Shown piece by piece: positions 55,949 through 64,000 of a DNA stretch of 64,000 bases (its first letter is position 1; each line of letters starts with the position of its first letter). Where the stretch lies: contig JAFEKR010000004.1 in the NCBI GenBank assembly GCA_019022495.1, forward strand, positions 4,092,001 to 4,156,000, in the 5' to 3' direction. The notes below the pieces were generated by a model. The model had not been told where the DNA came from. It did not search any database and worked only from the letters and a program-made list of their open reading frames with translations. Position numbers and translations under genes: made by a program. The DNA comes from Epichloe hybrida (Eukaryota; Ascomycota; Sordariomycetes; Hypocreales; Clavicipitaceae).

Positions 55949-56071
55949 TGTTAGGTGCGCGCGCGCGTACGCGTGGCTTGATAATCAATTGTAAGGTGCG
56001 ATGCGAGCGAGAGCTAGCATTAGTGAATCTTTTGGTTCAATGGCTTACCTGCACACCTTTAGGTTCTGATA
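55949..56071. repeat. Right terminal repeat of the TRIM-like element
   Basis: 123 bp, beginning TGTTAG (one C-to-T against the left copy). Followed directly by the duplicated GATAG. Confidence 0.9.
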
Positions 56072-59000
56072 GATAGGGCGTTAATATAGTATTAAGAGAC
56101 TTAAGGAGAAAGGAGGAAGGGTAAGAGGCTATCTCTAGTAATACCCCTTATACCCCCTTAGCTACTTATATAAGCTTTCTTTTCTTACCTTAACTACTTT
56201 TACTACTTCTCTCTCTAATTACTATATAAATAATGCTTAGGTAAAGCCTAAGCCCTTATATATACCCTTACTTACCTATTATTAATAAACTCCCCTTTAT
56301 ATTAACCCCTAGTAATATACGTAACACCTACATTATATATGCCCTTAGTTATTATAATAAAAACTATCCTTACTAATAGCTATTTATAAAGCATCTAATA
56401 AGCACCTGCCTTACTGCCTTATTATTTATTATAGTAACCCCCTTACTTCTAGGTGTTATTTTATAGTGCATGTAATACATTTGCCTTACTAATAGGTTAT
56501 TTATTATAAATAATTACCTTACCCTCTCTTATTATATATAATATATTTACCTTACTAATAAGTTATTTATTATAAATAATTGCCCTATCCTTACTTATTT
56601 ATAGTATACCTAATATAAGTATAACTTTTACTATAAATATCTTACTTTAGCTTATACTTATTTTACTTTTCTCTTTATATAATACTATCCCTTTATTATT
56701 ATAATTCTATTATACTTTCCTTATTATTTTATTAGTCTTTTCTTTCTAAATAATTATTTTCTTTACTAAAATACTTTAATACTAAACTAATGCCCTTACT
56801 CCTATAGCTTTAGTAGCTATAGGAGTAGCTACTCTTACTATACTAATATTTTATTTTATTAGTAAGTACCTTATAAAGGGAAACTCTAATAATAAATAGT
56901 ATACTATACCTAAATTAGTCTAGTGTCCTTATAGTCCTTATATTAAATAAGCTCTTATTACTAGTATCTTAAACTATTATTTACCCTAAAGTAAGAAGTT
57001 ATATTCTCCTTATTAGTAGTATTATATTACTTATATATAGTATACTAGGCTTTTATTTACTAACTTATAACTTTAATATGCCCTTAAGGATCTTAAGGCT
57101 AAAATTACTATAGGTATATATATTATTAAGCCTAAAGTCTTTAAGACTATAACTATAAAGAAAAAGATACTTATCTTATTATAAAGATACTACTATCTTA
57201 TTAATTACTAGAATGCTCTCCTTAACTAGGTATAATTTAACCTAGCTCCTATACGCTTAGCTCTTAGGGTATCTCTAGCTATAAATACCCTTATAATAAA
57301 TATAACTAGCCTTAATATAGTTCCCTTTATTAGCGCTAGCCCTTTAGCTAGTTATAGTATAGCATAGTCTATATAGTAAGTTACTAGTATTTTATTCTAA
57401 TAGAACTAATAGGTTATTAGTAACCTAAATACTATATATAAAGAAATATATAAATAGTTTACTACCTTTATCTAAGCGCTTACCCCTTATTATTATAGTA
57501 AAAACTAATACTATTATTAAATTACTAAGTTAGGTAATAACTCCCTTTCTTATTATTACTAGTAGCTTACTTATCTTCTCTTTAAGTTAAAGTTAGCTAG
57601 TTTTTCTCTTAAATATACCCTTAAAAACCCTAGAGCTAGCTAGCCCTTAGCTAGAAATAATATTCCTTATCTTACTAAAATTACTATCTTTACTTACTAT
57701 TCCCTTACTTATACTCCTATTATACCTTTACTTATATATACTTTATATACTAATCTTACTTATACTATCTAAAACCTAGGTTATATCCCTAGTAAATAAC
57801 TCTTTATACTATAACTATTACTAGGTAAATATACTATAGCTATATTAGTAAAGCACTAACTCTAAATAAAGGTAGTATATACCTATAGAAACTTTCCTAT
57901 TAATCTAAATAAAGACTTAAAGGATAATTATTCCCTTTAAGTAATAATAGTAAACTATAATATATTAGTATCTTAGATATATATAAGAGTTTTTATAGGT
58001 AAATAAGTTTTCTAAAATTAACTTAGTTTATTATTATATTATATATTTTCTTATTTTACCTTAAACTTATTAAGGGCCTATATCTATACTATATTCTCTA
58101 ATAGTTCCTATATAAGCTATATTTAACTTACTTACTTAATAAGTATATTATATCTCTTACCCTAGCCTAGGGTATTCTAAGCCACTAGAATTTACTTAAC
58201 TTAATATTTCTTAATAAGTTTATTATTACCCTTTATAAGGACTTATTTTAGTCCTAGATAGAAGTCTTAGAGCTTTTAACTAGGGAGAGAGTTCTTTATA
58301 GTATATTTAATAAGGTTTATATAAAATACTAGGTAAATGCCTCTTAGGATATTAAGCTATATTATAAGTAATATTAAGACTTCTATAACTATATACTTTA
58401 CTATTACTTAATTAAGTTTTTATAAGGGGTAGTTAGTCTTAATGTTTTTAAGTAAAAGCTATACCTTATTTTTAACCTAAAACCATTTTATAGGCTAATA
58501 TAAAGTAAATATAGTATTCTATTACCTTTATTATATATAAGCTATTATAGCTTATACTAAATAAGTACTCTCCTAGAGGTGCTTAAGAAACTATATTACT
58601 TATCCCTTTAGTGTTATTATAAAAGTAAATATATTTAGTAATAACTAGACTAGCTTTAGATTATAGCTATGTAATAGCTTATTTAGACTAACTCCTATTA
58701 TAAAAGATAGCCTATTATTAATCACAAGCTAGTAAGTAGCTAGATATTCTAGCTAGTTAAACTATAAGAAAGAAACTATAATATATAGTATTACTTATAC
58801 CTCTTAGTTCACTTACTTAGTATTACTATTAGTCTATAGGTAATGTAATATAAAAAGTAACTAATTAATCCTAACTAAGGAGTATAATATTATCTAAAAC
58901 TTTCCTAACTAATTTAAACTATAATCTATAATAATTAATTAAGGAAACCCCCTAAACTACTACTAAACTATTTTAAACCTCTTTATATATTCCTTAGCTC

Positions 59001-60349
59001 TTATAGAAGTTATAGCCTTAAGCTAAATAAATTTAAAGAGTTAATTTATAATAACTATTAGGTATTATAGTTTTTCTAGGGATAGTGTTAGTAAGTTTAT
59101 TATAAAGTTAATAGAGATTTATAACTAAAACTAGTTAAGAATAAGTAAAGGCTTTAGTAAGCCCTAGTAATATTAATAGCTCTTATAACTACTATAGTAG
59201 TAATAGTTATAAATAAACCTAGTAATATCTTATAATATCCTATTCTAGTGAAATTACTATTATAAGATTTAAAATATAGTGTTATAGCCTAGGTGCCTTA
59301 CTACTAGCAAATTATAGTATTACTATATTAGGGTTATTATAAGAGGCTCCTATACTAGGACCTAGGTATAGCCCCTAAACTAGAGCGCCTTATAAGCGCT
59401 TATAAAATAATTTACTACTTACTCCCTTATAAGTACCTTAATAGGAAACCTCTAGGCCCTTTCCTAAATAGCCCTTAATTAAATACTATATATAGGGTTA
59501 GAGATAATAGCTTAATCCTATAAGGTCTAAAGGTATTTATTAGTAAAGAGAACCTTACTAGCTAGTAATAGCACTATACTACTATTATCCTATTATTTAT
59601 CTAGTATTAGTAAGAGTTATATAATAGTAATAGGTTATAGAATATATTCTATTTTAAAGGTTACCCTTTCCTAGTCTTATTCCCTATAGGAAAGAGTATT
59701 AAGCTACTATACCTATATACTAGGTTTATACTAAAGGTAAAAATTAAATAGCGTAAGTGTATTTGCCTATTAAGCCTACTACTCTAATATTAACTAGGGA
59801 GTTATAAAGTACTCTAGGTTCTTATAGTCTATATAAATTATAAATAAACTAGAAATGCCTTATAGCTTAGCTAACTATACCTTAAGGCATAAGATAATAG
59901 CTAATAATTCCTTATTATAAATTATATAGTTCTTTTATAAGGATATAAGACTAGTAAAGTAATAAGTAACTAGGTATATAATACTATCCTAGCCTTACTA
60001 GGAAAGGTATTCTCTAATAGCTATTCCTAAATAATTAGCTTTTACTACTATAGGGAGATCTAGATCCTATTATACTAGTACTAGGTATATAATAAAGGTA
60101 TCTTTTAACTTATTAAAGGTATTATTCTCTTTAAGCCCTTATTAAAAAGAGACATTTCTCTTAGTTAATTATATTAGTAGTGCTACTAGTTCTAAAAAGT
60201 TACTAATAAAGTTATAGTAAAAGTTAGCAAACCCTAGGAAGCTATAGACTCCCTAAAGTTTTATTAGGGCTACTAATTCCCTAATAGCTATAACCTTTAC
60301 TAGGTCTAGATAAATAGAATAACTTACTATAATAATATATCCTAGGTAT

Positions 60350-60700
60350 TAAACCTCCTTTACTGCGAATATAGACTTATTAAGGTCTAAGTATAACCCT
60401 ATAGCCCTTAAGTAGCCTAATATTACCTAGACCTTAGCTATATAGTCTTTCCTTAATCCCCCTAAGTAAACTAAGATATTATCTAAGTATACTATAATAA
60501 AATCCCCTAATATATCCCCTAAGGACTTATTAATATAATATTAGAATATTACTAGTACGCTAGCTAGGCTAAAGGGGTAAACTAGCTACTTAAATAGCCT
60601 AAACCTAGTTTAAAACGCTATTAAGTACTCCTAGCCCTTAGTAATTTATAGCTTATAAAACGCTATATAAATATTTACCTTTATAAACTAGTATACCTAG
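60350..60700 (-). pseudogene. Reverse transcriptase relic of the nested gypsy element
   Basis: The clearest surviving coding relic of the AT-rich block. The catalytic YLDN (from YLDD) lies at about 60458-60492 on the minus strand, followed by VYLGGLRKDYIAKV and LGYLRAIGLYLDLNKSIFA. Interrupting codons are all TAG or TAA. Confidence 0.85.
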
Positions 60701-63035
60701 GATAAGAAATAAAGTGTTTCCTTAATTAATAGGAGAGAATAGTAATCCTATGCTATTATCTTATTAAGAGCGTAGTAGTTTATATAAAAGCGCTAACCCT
60801 TATTAGCCTTTTTAATAAGGAAAACTAGAGCTATAGCTAATAATAAGCTAGCATGGATTTAACCCTTATTTATTAAGTCTATAATCTAGTGCCTAACCTT
60901 TAGAAGCTAGTCCCTTAGTATATTATATAGTAGTCCCTAAGGGAGTGTTAGTTTAGACCTATCCTAATTCTTATATAAGCGTATATAGTAATTAAGGGAC
61001 CCCTAATAAGGAGGTAAGCTATTAGCTCTAGCCTTATTAAAAAGGTTTATAAAGTTAGCTAACTCTTTAGGTAATATTAATATATCTAGGCTATTAGGTT
61101 TTGTCTTAGGCGCTATAATCTATAGTACTATTATTATTTCCCTAAGGCTTATAGTAATAAACATTATAGAAGTGTCCTTCCTATAGTGTGCCTAGCGCGC
61201 TTCTATAGTATATAAGGACCTAATAATCCCCTATACTAGAGTCTTTACCTTATATATAAAGGCTTTAGAGATATATAAGCCCTTTACTACTCTAATAACT
61301 AATTACTATTTTACTATATAAATAACTATATTATAATATTCTAGCTATAGTATCCTAAGTATAATATCTTATATAAAGCCTAGGATAATATATAAATACA
61401 CTAATAACTCCTAGCTATTAATATCTATTCTAGTGTATACTATATAAGTAATTAAGGAGGTGTCCTCCTATACTCTCTTTCATTTCCTTTCTATTTTTAC
61501 TATAGTCTAAATATATTTTCTCTTTAGTAAATATATAAGCTCTAGGCTAAACTATTTTACTACTAACTTACTTATAGCACTATAATAATTATAACTATAA
61601 TTAATTTAGATATTAATATAATAATATATATTAAAGAGTATAGGAATTAAGAATAGTAGTTAGTCTATATATTATACTATATCTCGCTTTAACCCTATAT
61701 AGCTTAAATAGTTATCCTATATTATAGTATATAGTTAGCCTCCTTACCTCTATATAAGACTTTACTTAAGGGCTACTTATTTTCTATAAAGGGAATGTTT
61801 ACCTTCTTATTTACGCTTTCCTTATTTACTTTATATAAGTTAATACTAACCTATAGGTAATAGGGTAAGAGGAAGGTACACTCCTAAATATAGTAGTCCT
61901 TAGATTTATATTATAAGTAATATCTCTCCTAGTAGCGTTTAGCTAACTTTACTTCTAATACCTATTTAGCCTATTATATGTTTATAGTAGGCTTTAGACC
62001 CTTCTCCTTCTTAACTAGCCTATTTTATTTTCCTAATTAAGTCCTTACTATACACACCTTAGTTATTAGTATATTACCCTTATAGTTAGTCTAAGGAGTA
62101 GGTTTAGCTAGCTATAGTTTGCATTAGGACTAGTACTTATTCTCTATAGTAAGGGCCTTAATATTAACTATAATCTTATAATACTACATAATAGCTATGT
62201 GCTATATGCTCTAGCTAATACCCTAGCTTATGCTAATTTCTTTTAAATACTTATTAAGCGCTTATTAAAGCTTTACTAGCTTTATATTATTCTCCTAATA
62301 ATCCCCTCTTACTAATAAAAGCTTCTTTATAAAGTAAATAAAAAACATAGAAAATAGCTCCCCTAGGCCTTATTTTATCTAGTTAAGCTCTATAAGGGCT
62401 ATTTTCTATTTATATAAATTAGAGAATATAAACCTAAGGTATTCTAGGAATTTAGCTAGGTTAAAATTATAAATACTACCCTATTTAAAGAAAGTAGCTA
62501 CCTAGGTCCTAGGACTAGACTTTAAAGAATAAGTTCTAGTAAATAAATATTTACTTATTCTTATTAGTTTTAATAAAGTCCTTATTTACCTATAGCTTAT
62601 ATTTTATTAGGAATCTCTATATAGTAAATAAGGCCTTATTACTATTATATAAGTTACCTATAGGGATAGGTTTTTAATTTACCCTAGGTATAGTTAAAAC
62701 TAAGTTAAAGGTAAAAGGTAAAGTAAGGTTAACTATTAGGGCATTAGGCTAGGCTATAATAGGTAATTAGGTTAAAGGTCCTATAGTGTTTATAGCTATG
62801 TATTATTAGAGGCGCGTAAGCTCCGCTATTTGCTTATTAAGCATAAGTTAAAGCGTTTTAAATTAGGCCTATTAAGCTACTAATAGTGCTATAGCGTTAG
62901 ATAGGGGAGTTATTATCCCCTAGCTAAGTTAGTCTTATAGTTAAAGCGTGTCTATTATATCTATTAATATATCTATTAGTATTTTTACTATATCTTTTAG
63001 TAGTTATTAAAAAGAACTAAAGGAAGTCTCTTAAT

Positions 63036-63252
63036 TATTATAAACTAGCCCCTAAGCAACTATAATAAGGCATTAATATAGTATTAAGAGACTTAAGGAG
63101 AAAGGAGAAAGGGTAAGAGGCTATCTCTAGTAGTGCCCCTTATACCCCCTTAGCTACTTATATAAGCCTCCTTTCCTTACCCTAACTACTTCTACCACTC
63201 CCCTCTCTAACTGCTATACAAATAATGCTTAGGCAAAGCCTAAGCCCTTATA
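63036..63252 (-). repeat. Right LTR of the nested gypsy element
   Basis: 217 bp beginning TATTATAAACTAG and ending CCCTTATA, followed by the target duplication ATTAT. Its right half is less mutated than its left half (for example ACTACTTCTACCACTCCCC), as if RIP faded toward the outer end. Confidence 0.9.
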
Positions 63253-63257
63253 ATTAT

Positions 63258-64000
63258 ATTACTACTAATTATAGTTAAAGGTAGTAATAAGTATATAAAA
63301 TACTTATAAAGAAACTAAGTATACTACTACTATATAAAGGTCCTTATTACTAAAGACCTCTAGATTTTAGTTTTCTCTTATAACTTATCTTACCTTTAGA
63401 TATAAGTTAAGATTAATTAGGTACTTTATAGTATAAACCTATTAGCTATTAAAGATCTTTATATCTTTAAGAGTAAAGACTAAATCCTAGTAGTTTTTTT
63501 TATTAATTTTTAGAAGTTCTTTCTTTTTAGTAAGTCTCTAGAAGTTATAATAGTTATCTATAGCTTTAGCCTTATACTAATTAGATAAAATGTTAATTTT
63601 TATGTTAGCTATATTAGCTACTTTAAGCATTAGGAATGTATATAAGGTAGTGATTTCCTTTACTTTATTATTATATAGGTTATTATTATAATAATAAATT
63701 ATAAGGTTTAATTAATAAGATCCTAGAGAAAGGGCTTTCTTCTTACTAAATATTATAATATTAAGGTAATCTTAATATATATTAGATTAAAGAGATTATC
63801 TTAGAGGCTTAGGTTTTAGTTTAAGTTATTATTAAATAATAGTATTATTATTATCTTTAGCTTCTTTATTTAAAAAGGCCCTAGGCTAATGCCTTAGGAA
63901 AATAGCATTCTCTTTAATAATTTATTATTATTAGCTTATAAAGTCCCTTTAAGGAAAACTCTTAGAGGGTATTAAAAAAGAGCTTTAAGATAGTAAAGGC
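63258..64000 (-). mobile_element. Continuation of the interrupted copia element
   Basis: AT-rich relic resuming right after the ATTAT duplication, without an open frame. It should contain the upstream part of pol and gag on the minus strand; the window ends inside it. Confidence 0.7.

Larger units (their letters stand above)
55452..56071. mobile_element. 620 bp TRIM-like element, barely mutated
   Basis: Two 123 bp direct repeats (55452-55574, 55949-56071) begin TGTCAGGTGCGCGC and end TTCTGATA (probably CTGACA originally). They flank 374 bp of non-coding sequence, with a perfect 5 bp target duplication GATAG (55447-55451, 56072-56076). It is too small to code, so it fits a terminal-repeat retrotransposon in miniature. 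The two repeats differ at only a handful of sites, all transitions. Its GC content is far above that of the host element. Three CCTAGGTTTAAATCC-like motifs inside resemble tRNA B boxes. Confidence 0.88.
55419..56260 (-). repeat. Left LTR of the nested gypsy element (217 bp plus a 625 bp insertion)
   Basis: After subtracting the TRIM-like element and its duplicated 5 bp site, exactly 217 bp remain, equal to the right LTR. It is less mutated than the right copy at its outer end (TGTTATGGACTAG against TATTATAAACTAG). Confidence 0.9.
55419..63252 (-). mobile_element. RIP-destroyed Ty3/gypsy element nested in the copia element
   Basis: Two LTRs of 217 bp (the left one split by a TRIM-like insertion) begin TGTTATGG in the least mutated copy and end CCCTTATA. 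The 5 bp target duplication ATTAT is present at 55414-55418 and 63253-63257. On the minus strand, 60350-60700 reads EYLIAF-stop-TRFRLF, LVYPFSLASVLVIF, YINKSLGDILGDFIIVYLDNILVYLGG and LYLDLNKSIFA, a textbook gypsy reverse transcriptase with YLDD changed to YLDN. No intact frame is left. The remaining 4 kb toward each LTR is AT-rich relic. Confidence 0.9.
53833..64000 (-). mobile_element. RIP-destroyed Ty1/copia element, interrupted and running off the window
   Basis: The element is on the minus strand. Its own sequence is 53833-55413 and 63258-64000, with a gypsy element between. The 3' LTR is 53833-54101. On the minus strand AGGGGCAG stands directly before the LTR's TGTTAAGG, as a polypurine tract should. 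Minus-strand relics include the RT catalytic strand reading LLLYIDNIIIIGK (from YVDD), near 55.17 kb, and IYIKQPYKYLDSITKVYKLKKALY near 55.34 kb, which is a copia RT block. The 5' LTR lies beyond the window. Confidence 0.85.

Overview
The window looks like a chromosome segment of a filamentous ascomycete (Pezizomycotina, probably Sordariomycetes; the exact genus cannot be read from the sequence). The evidence is 50-100 bp GT-AG introns with CTRAC-type branch sites, a multi-intron fungal highly reducing polyketide synthase, several fungus-specific families (Gfd2-like, APH-type kinase-like proteins, a Doc/Fic protein, a DUF7924-like protein), and two blocks of AT-rich DNA saturated with TpA in which transposon coding frames are destroyed by C-to-T and G-to-A transitions, the signature of repeat-induced point mutation (RIP).

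Layout. 0.6-9.1 kb: a tRNA-Leu gene, a Gfd2/YDR514C-like exonuclease-fold protein, an APH-family protein, a dual-specificity phosphatase, a small three-exon gene of unknown function and a convergent Doc/Fic-domain gene. 10.4-23.5 kb: a compact biosynthetic cluster, with an 11-exon HR-PKS on the minus strand (KS-AT-DH-cMT-ER-KR-ACP) diverging across an 869 bp promoter region from two tandem paralogous BAHD-type acyltransferases on the plus strand. The PKS reading frame carries an in-frame TAG inside the KR domain. 24.0-27.0 kb: a decayed Tad-like LINE, followed by an AIG2-like gene broken by one TGA. 27.65-43.06 kb: a single RIP-destroyed Ty3/gypsy element with 116 bp LTRs, into which three hAT-like elements (10 bp TIR, perfect 8 bp target duplications) have inserted. 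43.2-52.1 kb: an island of ordinary genes, with two APH-type genes each broken by one frameshift, a conserved small protein, a kinase-like protein, a 0.55 kb TIR element, and a two-exon DUF7924-like protein with a PD-(D/E)XK-like motif. 53.8-64.0 kb: a second RIP block, three transposons deep, with a 620 bp TRIM-like element inside the left LTR of a gypsy element that is itself inside a copia element running off the window.

How parts fit: the HR-PKS and the two acyltransferases form a plausible unit in which a reduced, methylated acyl chain made on the PKS, which has no thioesterase domain, would be released or transferred onto an acceptor by a BAHD enzyme. An 11 bp direct repeat in the shared promoter is a candidate control site. 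Gene decay (PKS, AIG2-like, two APH-type genes) coexists with the RIP compartments. No CRISPR array or bacterial-type operon is present. All family names come from motif recognition by eye, not from searches.
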